From: Theobroma cacao
Taxonomy: Eukaryota > Streptophyta > Magnoliopsida > Malvales > Malvaceae
NCBI RefSeq assembly: GCF_000208745.1
Contig: NC_030856.1
Span: 11,762,954-11,826,953, forward strand
Direction: 5' to 3'
Length of the DNA: 64,000 nt
In this document: positions 46,578 through 58,454 of the stretch, one piece after another
Position numbering within the stretch: position 1 is the first letter of the stretch
How the letters are laid out: the number at the start of each line of letters is the position of its first letter
Program-made: the position numbers and the translations under genes
Notes under the pieces: model-generated
The model's input: the letters and a program-made list of their open reading frames with translations, nothing else
Database searches by the model: none
Told to the model about the DNA's origin: nothing

Positions 46578-48493
46578 GGTATGCTCGAGGTGATAGGGAG
46601 GAACATGAATGACATTTTAGGATTGTGCTCTAGGTGTTGAGAGATCACCAACTGTATGCCAAGTTCTCCAAGTGCGAGTTTTAACTGGATAGCTTTAGTT
46701 TCTTGCGTCATGTGATTTTCAAAAAAAGAGTTATGGTAGACTCAAAGAAAATAGAGGCAGTGGAGAAATGGCCAAGGCCAATCTCTGTGATGAAGATTCG
46801 CAGCTTTTTATGTTTAATAGGATATTATAAGTGGTTTGTTAAGGATTTCTCTAGACTTGTAGCACCAATGACTAGATTGACTCAAAAGAATGTGAAGTTC
46901 TAATGGAACGAGGCTTGTGAGGAGAACATTGGAAAGCTTAAGAATTATCTTACTTTAGCTCCCCTACTTAGCCTATCACAGAAAGTAAGTGGATGTATGG
47001 TTTATTATGATGCCTCACGTGTTGGTTTAGAATGTGTGTTAATGCAACATGGCAAAGTCATAGCTTTTGCCTTTAGACAGTTGAAAAAGCATAAGAAAAA
47101 CTATCCCACCCATGACTTAGAGATAGATGCCATTGTGTTCGAGCTTAAGATTAGAGACATTACCTTTATGGGGAGATGTGTGAGATCTACACAGATCATA
47201 AGAGTCTCAAATACATCTTTGAGCAAAGGATCTCAATCTTAGGCAACGTTGGTGGATGAAGTTGGTTAAGGACTATGATTGTATTATCTTATACCATTCT
47301 GGCAAGGCCAATGTGGTAACTGATGCTTTGAGTCGAAAGTTTATGGGGAGTTTAGCCCATGTCACCGTTGGTAGGAGACTTTTGGTGAGAGACATCTATG
47401 GTTTAGGAGATATGGGAATACATCGTAAGGTCGATGATATTAATGCTATATTAGCATACTTTCGAGTTAGGCTTATGATACTTGATCGTATTAAAAAGCA
47501 CTTAGGATAAAGATGAATGGGTGACTAAGGCCTTAGATGACACTCAAAGGAGTAAAAGGCAATATTTAATTAGAGATACCGATGGATTACTCTACTATGG
47601 AAAAAGTCTATGTGCCAAATTTGGATGGTCTAACGAGGGAGATTCTTGAGGAGGCACATTTGTCAGCTTATGTAGTACATCCGGGATCCACCAAGATACA
47701 CCATGATTTAAAAGAGGCATATTGGTGGGAAGGAATGAAGAAGGATGCAGCCAAGTTCATGGCTAAGTGTTTAATATGCCAATAGGTTAAGGCGAAGCAT
47801 CAGAGGCCCACAGGTTTACTATAGCCTTTACCCATTCCTGAATGGAAGTGAGAGCACATATTTATGAACTTTGTGACAAGGTTATCTCGCACTAGTAAAG
47901 GGTATGATTCCATTTGGGTCATCGTGGACAGATTGACCAAGTTTGCTCATTTTTTACCAGTGAAGGTTACCCACGGGGTGGCCCAATATGCAAGGCTATA
48001 TATTGAGGAGATAATGCGATTGCATGAAGTTTTAATTACCATAGTCTCGAATAGAGGTACCTAGTTTACTAGTCAATTTTAGAGTAAGTTCCAAGAGGTT
48101 ATGGGAACCAAGATAAGTTTCAACACTGCTTTTCATCCTCATACCAATGGACAATTTGAGAGGACTATACAAACCTTGGAGGATAGGTTACGGGCTTGTG
48201 TTGTTGATTTTGGAGTTACTTGAGATCAACACTTGCCTTTGATAGAGTTCGCCTATAACAACAGTTACCATGCTAGCATTGAAACGGCACCTTATGAGGC
48301 ATTATATAGGTATAAGTGCAGATCACCTATCGCTTGGTTTAAGGTTGGTGAAAAGAAGCTACATGGACCGAAAATGGTTCAAGAGGCCATCGACAAGATT
48401 TGATTGATTCGAGATAGGTTGTTGATAGCTCAAAGTCGACAAAAATATACGTTAACCATAAGCGTCGAGACTTAGAATTTGAAGTGGGTGAAT
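46578..48493 (+). pseudogene. Tekay/Del-type Gypsy pol: RT end, RNase H, integrase
   Basis: The order is RT tail (YAKFSKCEF and FLRHVIFKKRVMVDSKKIEA, about 46650-46760), the RT-RNase H linker (IRSFLCLIGYYKWFVKDFSR), RNase H ([36 protein letters not shown]), the integrase zinc-finger end (KDAAKFMAKCLICQ), and the integrase core (NFVTRLSRTSKGYDSIWVIV, TIVSNRGT, FERTIQTLEDRLRAC). Both catalytic aspartates of the integrase core (usually DFV and SDRG) read Asn. Stops occur at several places. At 48493 the sequence is cut by a solo LTR with the TSD TGAAT; the C-terminus resumes at 50594. Confidence 0.9.
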
Positions 48494-50593
48494 TGTCTAT
48501 CCCAAAAAGCGTGTTAAAGAGGGGTGAATAGCACTTTTGGAATAACACTAAAATTCCTTCCAAGTAAAAAGTTGATTAAACGAATTTGAAAATAAAAGTT
48601 TAAAGCTTGTTGGAGGAATGATTTAAGTATTAAGAGTAAGAAGAAAATAAAAAAGGTAGACAAAACACAATGATTTATAGTGGTTCGATCCTCTTGACCT
48701 ACATCCACTACCTTGATCTCTTAATCAAGGATTTTCAAACCAATTCACTAAAATTAATAAAATTCTCAAGCTTCCATCAAGCTTTTACAATTGCTTTTCA
48801 CAAGCTCAGCCACAATCTTTAACAATGGTTTTTCATGAGATCAACCAAAACCCAAAATGACTTTTCATAGGCTCAACCACAACCTTGAACAATGATTTTT
48901 CACAAAATCAACAAAAACCCAAAACTAACTTTTCTAAGGCTAAGTTATAACCTATAACAACAACAAAGCTGACCCAAGCTTAATCTACCTTTTAGAGTAT
49001 TTCTCACACTCTAAGTAAACAAGAAATAGAGAAAATATGAAGTACAAATGATCACCTAGCTGATCTAAGATGTACTAAGTTAAGCTCAAACACTTTTTCA
49101 AAGGATGGGAGTGAAATACAAGTGTAAAGAGAAGGTTTTTAGTCTTCTAAGCTCAAAATCACTTTGGATAACTTGTTTATATGATTTTTGACTGTTTGAG
49201 AGGCTTTAAATACTTGAAAAATCACTTTTGAAGTTTAGAGACAAAAAGTAGCCGTTTCTGGCAATTATTTTGTCTTTTGTGCTTGAATTCAAATTTTCTG
49301 ACAGTGAGCTTTTAGTTGGTTAACTATACTTCTTAATCGATTAAGTCTTTTCTATCTCGCAGTCTGCTTTACTCTGTTAATCAGTTAAGAAAAACTTTAA
49401 TCGATTAAGAGTTTACTGTTTCTAGAGCAACTAGCTTCACCAACTTTTCTTTGTTTGATTAATTCTTCTCTTAGCTTGGTAATGCTGATATTCCATTTCC
49501 CTTAAATAGCAAATGAGATATGTTTGTCATCCGACATTTCTTGAATTGTTCTTTTATAAATTTGACTCCCTTCATTTTGGATCTTTACTTTTGGATTTTA
49601 GCTAACTAACTACCTTGGTTAACCAACTAAGAGGCTTCTGTTTATATCTATCATCTTCTTAATTGATTAAATCTTGTGTTAACTAGTTAAGACCTTTTTG
49701 TCTGTCCTTAGGGTAGCGCCCAAAATTGCTTTAATTGATTAAGAATTTGTGTTAGTCAGTTAAGACTAATTTGTCTTCATCAAGGCTCGTTCTTCTTTGC
49801 TTGTTTAACTAATGAACCCATCTTGCAACTGAACAAACATCTTGACTTGCTTTCAAATGCCAAATATATTAATGAATTTAAGCTTTCTCCTACACATTTA
49901 AACAATATAATTAGACACCAATGAATGAGAATGTTTTGCTATCATCAAAAACATATAGAGTCAACATTCTCTATTTCTTATTTTTGATGATGACAAAACA
50001 CTCCTAGATTAAGAGTGCATTTTTTATGTTCAATATGAATACTTCAAATCTTTATGCATAATGAGTTACTCCCCCTTAGTCAATACATCTAGTTTTCTTT
50101 AAAGATTGCAATACACTATTTATAATATCAACAATAGCTAAACAAGATATACAATGTCCACAGTAGCTAAATAAGATATATTGAATATCTATAATAACTA
50201 GCACATAATATTCAATAAAACCATAACTAAGCATCAAACACATAAATTAAACATGAAAACCTATCACACTCAATTTAAAATAATTTTCCTTCTCTCCTTT
50301 TATGTCATCATTAAAAAAGATATTCAAAATTCTCCCTTAATGAGTGCATCTGGATTGTCCTTTAATCTTTAAATTAGACTTTAATGAATAAGAATCATAA
50401 GCACTCATATACTTAAGTCATAAAAGCTTATAAATATAGTTCAGTAACTTCACGAGTCAAGCTTGTAACTATGTAAGAACAAATGTATAGAAGTTAAATT
50501 GTTTCAAGAACTTGTCAAGGATCACTTAAATAATGTTCAAGAAAATTTGATCATTTTGTCATAATCAAAACTATAATAATTTTAAAGCTAACA
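48494..50593 (-). mobile_element. Solo LTR, family A, 2100 bp, inserted in Gypsy integrase
   Basis: TGTCTATCCC ... AAGCTAACA ends are flanked by the perfect TSD TGAAT (48489-48493, 50594-50598). On the minus strand the beginning TGTTAGCTTTAAAATTATTA matches the start of 3211-6985. A palindrome array TTAATCGATTAA (49320-49760) is followed in minus orientation by the TATA-like TATTTAAAG at about 49212-49204. There is no gag or pol. It splits the integrase between the VGE codons and the VFLKVSPTKG segment. Confidence 0.92.
49320..49760. repeat. Palindrome array TTAATCGATTAA
   Basis: Copies: cttaatcgattaagt (49332-49346), ttaatcagttaag, tttaatcgattaagag, ttaattgattaaatc, ttaactagttaagac, tttaattgattaagaa, ttagtcagttaagac. 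The core is ATCGAT or a decayed version (ATTGAT, ACTAGT, GTCAGT). It lies about 110 bp upstream, in element orientation, of the TATA-like sequence. Confidence 0.87.
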
Positions 50594-51064
50594 TGAATAT
50601 GTTTTCTTAAAGGTTTCACCTACTAAGGGGATCATAAGATTTGGTAAGAAGGGCAAGTTAAGCCTAAGATAGATTTAACCTTTTGAGATCTTAGAAAAAG
50701 TCGGAGCAGTGGCTCATAAATTGGCATTATCTCTAAATCTTTCTAGTATTCATCTAGTGTTTCAAGTGTCTGTGCTTCGCAAGTACAACCCTGACCCATC
50801 TCATGTGATTCATTATGAGGAAATCCACTTAGGTGATGATCCGTCATGTGAGGAAATGCTAGTAAAGATTTTGGATAAACAAGTAAAACGACTGCATACC
50901 AATGATGTAGCTTCAGTGAAAGTCCTTTGGCACAACCACTCTGAGGAATTGGGAAGTTGAGGATAAGATGCGCACAAAGTACCCCCACCAATTTCAAAAC
51001 TAAGGTAAGTAACTTTTGTTTTAAATTCGATGATGAATTTTTCTTAAGGGGGGGGGGGGGAGAA
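50594..51064 (+). pseudogene. Gypsy integrase C-terminus and polypurine tract
   Basis: VFLKVSPTKGIIRFGKKGKL, then FEILEKVGAVAHKLAL, then LSSIHLVFQVSVLRKYNPDP, then EEMLVKILDKQVKRL are typical for the C-terminal integrase/chromodomain region of Tekay/Del elements. One stop follows KLSLR. The tail is followed by AA-G13-AGAA (51046-51064), the polypurine tract directly before the 3' LTR. Confidence 0.9.
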
Positions 51065-51640
51065 TGTGAAACTCGTTAATTTTGTCACTTGGACAATTAA
51101 CTTGGTGAGCTTAGAAAATACTTTTGTTGACTTGAAAACCTCAATTTCATCCTTGGAAATTCATAAATAAAAATCACGAAGATTATGGGGGAGATTTAGA
51201 ATGTGATTAGGCCTTAAAAGAAACAAGTTTCATAAGTCTAGACCTTGGAAGTTGATCTTGGTGCATAGAAGGTCGATCCTGTGAAGTAAAAAGTAAGGAA
51301 AATCAAGGGTTCTAGCCAAGGAACGACTATGAGCCCTCTATAATCGATCCTAAGGAGGAAAAATGGAGGAAATGTCAACTTACTGATCCTCCATAGTTGA
51401 TATTTTGAGGAAAATTAGGCATAAATGGACATTCTAGTCCAAGAGCTACTGTAAACCTTCTATGGTCAATAGTATGAAAAGGAAATGGGTAGAATACCAA
51501 AGCTACTGGTCCAAGATTGACTATAGACACTTCATAGTTGATCCTAGACTGCACAGTCAACTTAAAATGGACTTAAAAGCCCTAAAACTTGAAAAATTCT
51601 CATTTCTCTTTTATCTCCTTCTTCTTTCTGTGAAATTCAT
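51065..51640 (+). mobile_element. 3' LTR of the Tekay-type Gypsy, truncated
   Basis: It starts TGTGAAACTCG after the polypurine tract and matches the 5' remnant at 46462. Bases 51235-51550 contain decayed repeats around GTCGATCCT and 'atagttgatcct'. It ends near 51640, where a minus-strand family D LTR starts. The boundary is approximate. Confidence 0.75.
51235..51550. repeat. Degenerate TCGATC repeat cluster
   Basis: Variants gttgatcttgg, ggtcgatcctg, aatcgatcctaag, agttgatattttg, ggtcaatagtatg and gttgatcctag recur at 40-60 bp spacing. The cores again differ mainly by CG to TG or CA. The palindromic character is weaker than in the other arrays. Confidence 0.6.
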
Positions 51641-52080
51641 AGAGTTTTCAAGCGTTCCTATCATAACATTCATTACAATCAATTCCTAAAATAAAAATCT
51701 CAAAGTAATCATCTTGGGCACTTTCAAAATTTATTTGTTTTTAGCTAAACTAATTTTCTAGCTAAAACCCATACTTAGAAACGCATAAATCTTCCATTTT
51801 TACCCTAACTAAGCTTTAGATGCTTAAGAAAATCACAAAGCCTTTAAGTTTTAATCACAAATAGAAAATATGGGTAATAAAATCATATTTTCAAAAATTA
51901 AAAATCAACATTTAGAGTTTCCAAAGAATAAAAATGTCATTGTTACCATTTAAACTCAAAACCAAATTTTTTAATGATCAAATATGAAGATTTGCATCAA
52001 AAATTGGTTGGGAGAGCTTAAGTTGAGAGAAATACTTTAGAAAAATAGATGAAAGTTGAAAACCCTCGAAAAATGTGAGA

Positions 52081-52090
52081 TATTTATAGT
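52081..52090 (-). promoter_or_regulatory. TATA box of the family D LTR fragment
   Basis: ACTATAAATA on the minus strand is preceded by 'ttttcacactta' and lies about 55 bp downstream of the palindrome cluster. Position and context are the same as at 12743-12750. Confidence 0.62.
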
Positions 52091-52144
52091 TTTAAGTGTG
52101 AAAATACAATTTTACCCTTTTTTATTTTTCTAAAAATGACGAAA

Positions 52145-52275
52145 TGAATCAATATATTTGGACCATGTCTCGATACACTTGGTTTTGAAAAAATTGTATC
52201 GATAAATAATGAACATGTATCAATACACGACCATATGTATCAATAAATTATGAACGTATATCAATACATTGGAAA
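52145..52275. repeat. Palindrome array TGTATCGATACA, second occurrence
   Basis: Copies aatatatttgg, tgtctcgatacactt, ttgtatcgataaat, atgtatcaatacacg, atgtatcaataaat and gtatatcaatacattgg are spaced about 20-28 bp apart. Two cores keep CG and the others read CA. Confidence 0.85.
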
Positions 52276-52814
52276 TAGAATGCAATTTCTTAAACAGATT
52301 GCCTATAAAACCTTCCTAGCTTATTTATATTAAATAATGTCCTCATTTTTACTTCTTTCTTTTTTACTTTCCATTTACTTAAGATATTTAATGTAAATAA
52401 GCAAAAAACACTCCATTTATATTCAATAAAAATATAAAAAAAAATCCAAAAGAATCAAAATCTAAATTTTGGTTTTAAGAACGAAATCGAAAATGTTCAC
52501 TTAAAATTAAATTTGCAACACGCATTTACCATAGCAAACGTGTTCTAAAATTATGAAAAAATCATTTTTGGTCATCTAAAAATCAAGTAAATCATTACTG
52601 TCATTTTTTATTTTCAAAAGATTGTTCTATAAAAATCACATATTTTGACCTTTTCCAAACTTAGAAAATTTTCTACTTCATAAGTGACAAACAATCAAAA
52701 GTGTCAATGAATTCCTTTGAAGGTTAACACTAAGTTTGATGTTCAAAATACGTAATCCAATGGCTCACCTAAGGATTTCCTAACTTGTCATCTTATTTAG
52801 GGTAAGATTTCACA

Positions 52815-54492
52815 AAACCATGTTCCATCAATTTCTCTACTACTTCATATCATGTTCTCATTCATAACTTATACATAATCTCCCTAGAGTCTAACCTCTA
52901 TAGTTTTCCTAAAAATCAATTAGAACTCAAATATTTATAAGTGGTAGTCCGTCCTAACTCAAAGCAAATAGGGTTTAATCCCCACTATCTTGGATTACTG
53001 TGTGCAAATTAAGTGGCATTTTGTCTCACTCATACAGAGGATAATGGTACATTCCTCACTATCTCATATTTCTCTATTTGTGTAGTACATGCCTCACATC
53101 TAACCCTTATATGCGTGTGGTACAATGCCCCATATCTGGCCCTCATATGTGTAAAGAATTTAACATATCCATAACTTGTAACACCTTCAACACAAATCAT
53201 ATTTTACAAATCTCATAGGGTATGTGGAACTATATCACATACAAATCTCAAATAGCATGCATCACATGCTCATATACATATCGCATAATCATTCCATAGG
53301 CTTATAAGTGGGAATGTCTACATCCATCTAGACACCTTATCTAACATACATGCATTTCATACTTATTATAACAACTTGAACTCATTTTGAAGGAAACCAT
53401 TGAAAAGGCTTGTTCTATCTTATTGATAGTTAATACATAGTAGAATATTTACATACATAGTAGGTTCAAAACTTTCTTGAAATCATTTGGATTTAAACCT
53501 TTGAAATTATTGTTATATAAACAATATTTGAATCATGAAAGATAAACACCTCAATAAATCCTGCTTTACTTTACATAATAAAATACTTGAAACGGTGTAT
53601 CTACTCACCTTGAAGCACTTAACCTCTACTAAAGCAAAACTTCGCTTTAGAGAATTTTTTAGAGTTGCGACAGCACCAAAACATTCAACAATCATCAATA
53701 ATATTACTTAAACCACAAATCATGTAGGAATCTTCCTACGCTAATTCAAAAATTGTTGAGTTCGATTAAATTTAACTTTCTAGCTTAAACCCACTATTCT
53801 TCACTTAACTAGTAGTATAGAAATTTAAATCGTTGTTATCTCCTTATCTTGGTGAGCCACAAAAGAGTAAAACTTCTAGAAATTCTTAACCCCTTAGGAA
53901 AACACAAAATCTGTTGACATATCTAAAATCAGTAATAGAAATCAAGGGTTTGAAAGATTAAAAGTTGGAAACTTTACCTTTGATAGTTGGAAAAACCCAA
54001 GCCAAGTTTCAAATCTTCGAAAATGGAAATTTTTGGCAAAATAATGTAAGAAAGTGTTGAAAGTAGAAAGAAATGTGAAATTAGGCGACTGAGGTTTCAA
54101 ACTAATGAAAATATGCCTTTTAGGGTAATTTTTGAGTGAGAAAATACTAATTTCTTTTATTTTTGTGAAAACGGTAGCAAGTATCGATATATTGGAGAAA
54201 GTATCAATACTTGAGTTTTTGAGTTTTCATGCATCGATATTTATTCATCTAAATCCTTTTGAAAGCTTTTTGGGTAGAAAGTATTGATACTTGTCTATCA
54301 TATATTGATACTTTTGTTCCAAAATGTAAATTTTCACTTTGAAAATACATTCTTTTGACCTATATTTCTTTCGTAAGAACTTGTACACTTAAAAACTTGA
54401 AATTAGCCCTAAAACATGTTTAAATTTGCTCACCAAGTAGGATTTTACTTAACTAATCTCTACCTAAGATAAGGGGTTTTACAATATGAGTC
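52815..54492 (-). mobile_element. LTR fragment, family D-prime
   Basis: In minus sense it starts TGTAAAACCCC at 54492. It has the AGTATCGATACT cluster (54315-54180) and later a 'tagtggggattaaacccta' block also found in family D. It breaks at 52815, where another family D LTR begins in the same orientation. No TSD is identified, so it may be truncated by that insertion. Confidence 0.75.
54178..54318. repeat. Palindrome array AGTATCGATACT, third occurrence
   Basis: aagtatcgatatatt, aagtatcaatacttg, tgcatcgatatttat, aagtattgatacttg and atattgatactttt are spaced 20-45 bp apart. CG is kept in two copies and changed to CA or TG in the others. Confidence 0.85.
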
Positions 54493-55063
54493 ATTGGGTA
54501 TTTGGTTATGGATGTAAATGGGTAGGCTACTAACTATTTTTAAGGAACTAGACCTTGAAATCATTTAATTATCAAGATATCCTAATCCTATTAAAACTCA
54601 GATAAAATTACAAAATATTATCTAAAACTGAACCCTATTAATATAATACTATTTGTTAATTATCCAAATTCTTTAAATACCCAATTATACAAGGCAAATT
54701 TTTTGTATATGGATTCTTGTTTAATAACCCAAATCCAAAACATGAATGAAAAGATAATTTACACTAATTCATATGCAATTGACTAACAATTAAAATTTAA
54801 ACCATAAAAAAAATGGAAGTTAGTTGAGATGGCTTATTAAGATTGTCTCGAAGGTAAAGAGGACAAATGTTTGAATCTCACTAATTATAAAATTTTGTAA
54901 CATTATATATAATATTATAATATTATTTATAATCGGCTTTTGCAAGTACCAAATTCGAGTTTAGGGTATCTTAAGGTGATACTCGAAACCTACCTGAACT
55001 TAAGTTGAATATTAAAAGTTTGACATGAACTTGCTCCATAACCAAATATAGGATACCCGAACC
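54493..55063. other. Unclassified repetitive DNA
   Basis: A/T-rich sequence with a 'ttcgagtttagggtatctta' and 'gatacccgaaccctatg' segment resembling a common dispersed plant repeat. No gene is seen. Confidence 0.35.
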
Positions 55064-55490
55064 CTATGTTATTATGTTGGATACCTGTACAATGTACAAC
55101 AACCCATTTGCATCCCTATATTTAGTTCCATTATACTTCATGAAATTGGGGACATTGAATTTTGGTGGAATAACCATATCAAGCACCAAACATAATTCCG
55201 TTGCATCAACGGGACCATAGATATCTATTCCTTGAATAGATATAAAGCACTCCTCTAAAAGTTCATAACTTTGTTGCACTCCCAAATCTTCTCTTGACTT
55301 TGACAAGTTTACTATTAATTTTTCTTATTTTATGAGATATCCAAATCGGGCACAAGAATTGAGTCATAAGGATTTGTACTCTGAATTGGCATAATTTGCC
55401 CTTGAGTAGGCAGTTGGTTCATGGTAACAATAGGAATTAGGGACTTAAGAAGAGTGAAAGTCGACTACCAATTGGAGCCATGGTGGTCTA
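55064..55490 (-). pseudogene. Gypsy gag N-terminal fragment
   Basis: The minus strand encodes VQQSYELLEECFISIQGIDI followed by YGPVDATELCLVLDMVIPPK and FNVPNFMKYNGTKY. That is the conserved gag start in a group of plant Ty3/Gypsy elements, where it usually reads about IPPKFKVPxFxKYDGT. An upstream part (QGQIMPIQSTNPYDSILVPD, 55420-55340) is in a different frame, separated by a stop. The rest of gag and all of pol are missing. Confidence 0.65.
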
Positions 55491-55499
55491 GCTTTCTCT

Positions 55500-57318
55500 C
55501 TTTTTTCTTGTTTTTTTTTTTTACTTTTTTTTTAATTTTTTATATATTTTAAATACTTTTTATTTTTCATGGACTTATATTTATTTTTGAGCTACAAAGG
55601 TCATATGATTGAAATCTTAATTGGACTAAGATTTACATTCATTTAAAAAAATAGGCCCAAACAAATCAATCTAAAAATATCGAAAAAGACATACCCAAAT
55701 CAAAGTTCAAAACTAAAATCAAATTAATTTTAATTTAATCTACATAAGTATTTTATTAAAATCTTGAATTGCTCCCGACAAAATTTGGTGTCTATAATTA
55801 ACTAGGTAATTTGCTATATTGGTTAATTAAAAATTTTGACGAAAAGGATCTATTATTGACAAAATTTTAAAACAAATTATTGAGCATGCATTATGATAAA
55901 CTAATATAGAAACTTCAAAGTTCAAAACTCAGGTTAAAATACCTCAAATTTTGGATTTTATGATTGCTTCATTTGGAATACATGTGAGATCATGTCTTTT
56001 GATTTGAAAATTTCCTATTAATTAACAAGATGAAATTCTCTTTATTTATCTTAAAGCTAGATCATATCCATATATATAGGATTCAAAATTATTTCTAAAA
56101 AGTTCATTTTAATCGTTAGCTAGGTAATACTCCAAAATCCACCAATTAATAATCCATATATATTCAATTGATTGAAATAAAAGTTCCACTTAGTTCTCAC
56201 CTTGATAGTATTTATATTTTGTTATTTGCTTATTATTTTAGATATTTATTATATAATAAAAGCATAAATAGATGGTTGATATTTCTTGGATTCATTCACT
56301 AATTAATATCAACATTATATTGCACATATATTGTTATCCTTGGAATTCAAGAATTGTTTTCATTTAATTCTTCATTTTTTTTCTTGTTTTTGTTCCAAGT
56401 ATTTGTAAGTAGAAAGCAATTAAATGACTTAAATCTAGGCTTAATAAGTTGCTCTTTAGTCTTTTATATACTATTAAAAGATTCATATACTGCAAATAAA
56501 TATTTAGATTTTTATAATATGATAGAATTTGCCGAAGCTATTTTCCATAATTTCAAAAAAAAAATATTGCATGGTTATTCTTTTTTTTTTTTGAGTTCAG
56601 TTGTTTTTTAATAAGTATGCAAGTAAAATTTTTAGATCTGGTCCCTATTTTATATCTATATCATATTAATATATTTTATGTTAAGGAAATTAAAATTCAA
56701 ATCCGACCCTTTAACTAAAAATTATATGCATCTATTATCACACCAAATGCTTAAATGCATTTAGTATATATACAATTTAATATTTAAGATATTATATTTA
56801 ACAAGTATTTAATTTCTTAAAAACCACAAGAAACTACTGATCACTTTCATAAATCATTTATTACCAAATTGTAATTGACAAGATAAAATCATGAACTAAA
56901 ACATAAAATAGAGGAAATAGTGAGTCAAAATCAAGCCGCAAAATAAAATCAAAGCAGAAATCAAGTTACATTAACATTAACCAAACAAAAGGAATAAAAC
57001 AGAGTACAAGCAATTTGGATTCTCTCTTGTGCACTGACGAGTCCAGTCTATTTCTTATATGTTCCAAATCACATACAAATTTATTAACTTCGTTCTATGA
57101 CAACCACAAAAAAAAAAAAAAAAACCTTGATACTCTAGTGAACAAGATTTAAAGATTGAACCTCGCTCGTTATTTTTATTTATTTATGGGGTTTATATTG
57201 AATGCACCGTGAATGTACAAACTCTATACATTGACAATGAATTACATGTTGCCATGGAAAATAAAACTTTGCTTAATCATTAGAATAAGCATTCATATTT
57301 TAATCTTAAATAAAAAAA
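55500..57318. other. A/T-rich intergenic DNA, no gene
   Basis: Poly(T) and poly(A) runs (55509-55530, 56577-56592, 57107-57124) and simple A/T sequence dominate. An open frame at 56354-56611 is Phe-rich low complexity, has no family resemblance, and is not called a gene. Confidence 0.5.
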
Positions 57319-57696
57319 GGCATAATGTTCAAAAAAGTCTTAAAAATATTTAAAAAATTTAAATAAATCTTTATTCTTTTATTGCGTTCAATTAAGCCCT
57401 TGTAATTTATTTTTGATCAAATAAGTCTTTATGATTAATAGTTGACTAATTACAATTACTCAAAATGTTTATTGTCATTTTATGTCTACTCAGTGTTGAC
57501 ATAAAAGCATATAATGACAAGTAGTGTTTTGAATAAGTCAATAATTAATCATAAAAGCTTGTTTGATGTAAAATAAAAATATAAGGGCTTGTTGGGTTTA
57601 AAATAAAAATATAAAAACTTGGTTGAACGCAATAAAAATATAAAGACTTATTTGAAAATTTTTAAATAGTTTAGAGATATTTTTAAATATTATGCC
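57319..57696. mobile_element. MITE-like inverted-repeat element, copy 2
   Basis: The ends GGCATAATG ... TATTATGCC continue as inverted repeats of about 90 bp. Left: 'taaatctttattcttttatt' plus 'gcgttcaattaagccct'. Right, inverted: 'taagtctttatatttttatt' plus 'gcgttcaaccaag'. The middle has 'aataagtctttatgattaat' and 'attgtcattttatgtc', also present in the copy at 1655-2175. It is 378 bp and encodes nothing. Flanking A-rich sequence hides the TSD. The transposase family is unknown. Confidence 0.85.
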
Positions 57697-58454
57697 TTAA
57701 AAAAGGCTACATGTTTATCCTCTTTTCAATGAACAAATTAGGATTGGAGAAGAAGCATCTTTGAAATCAAATTCACTTGGAAAGATCTGAATTTTGAATC
57801 TACTTTTAACTTGAATATTTTAAGAAAATGCTATTTGCCCTACGTAACATGATGTATAATTGTATGTTCATCCAACTCTCACATTTTAGTGAAGAATTTG
57901 GGAGCCTATGCAAAATACGATGAGCCAAGTAACATTGCTCCAAAATATGTTTTGCAATTGTTGAACCTGCTGGGGTTGTTGTGGCTCTTTTAACTCAAAA
58001 AACCAGCATTTCAAAACCAAAGAGTTGGGGGCCAAAAAAATGGGGGATAAGCACTCTGATTATTGGCCCAAAGAGGGCAAAAAGGGGGTTGTCATTGACC
58101 CTTTTTAACTCAAAAAAACCAAAGAGCTGGGGCTGAAACAGGGGAATCGCTCTCTGTTATCCTCCAAAACCACAAGAATTCTTAGTCAGCAAAGCCATAA
58201 AATACAACTTTGGACAGGGTTTTCATCCTTCTAAAATTTTCTTCTCCAAGTGATTTGTGCAAAAGAGGTTAAACAAAAGATTAATAAATACTTAGTAACT
58301 TTTTTTAACTGATTAAACACTTGAATGTGTTCACTTATTTTTGAAGACTTTGCTAAATTTTTCACGGCATTATTGGTATGGCAACATGTAATTCATAATT
58401 ACATGTATAGAGCACATTCATATCATGCATCAAATATAAACCCTTATTTAACTG
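57697..58454. other. 3' flank of the coiled-coil gene
   Basis: It includes an imperfect direct duplication around 57990-58150, where 'aactcaaaaaaccagcattt' or 'aactcaaaaaaaccaaagag' is followed by 'ttgggggccaaa' or 'ctggggctgaaa'. No further gene is recognisable. Confidence 0.4.

Larger units (their letters stand above)
51640..52814 (-). mobile_element. LTR fragment, family D
   Basis: In minus sense it starts TGTGAAATCTTACCC at 52814 and follows 12304-13250 nearly collinearly: palindrome cluster (52275-52145), TATAAATA (52090-52081), 'aatgacattttt', 'aagcatctaaa', 'gaagatttatgcgtttctaa'. It breaks off against the 3' LTR of the Gypsy. It lacks the 48-bp duplication. Confidence 0.82.

Noticed and set aside
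56354..56611. 85-codon open frame
   Set aside because: A/T-driven Phe/Leu composition and homopolymer tracts; no splice context or domain.
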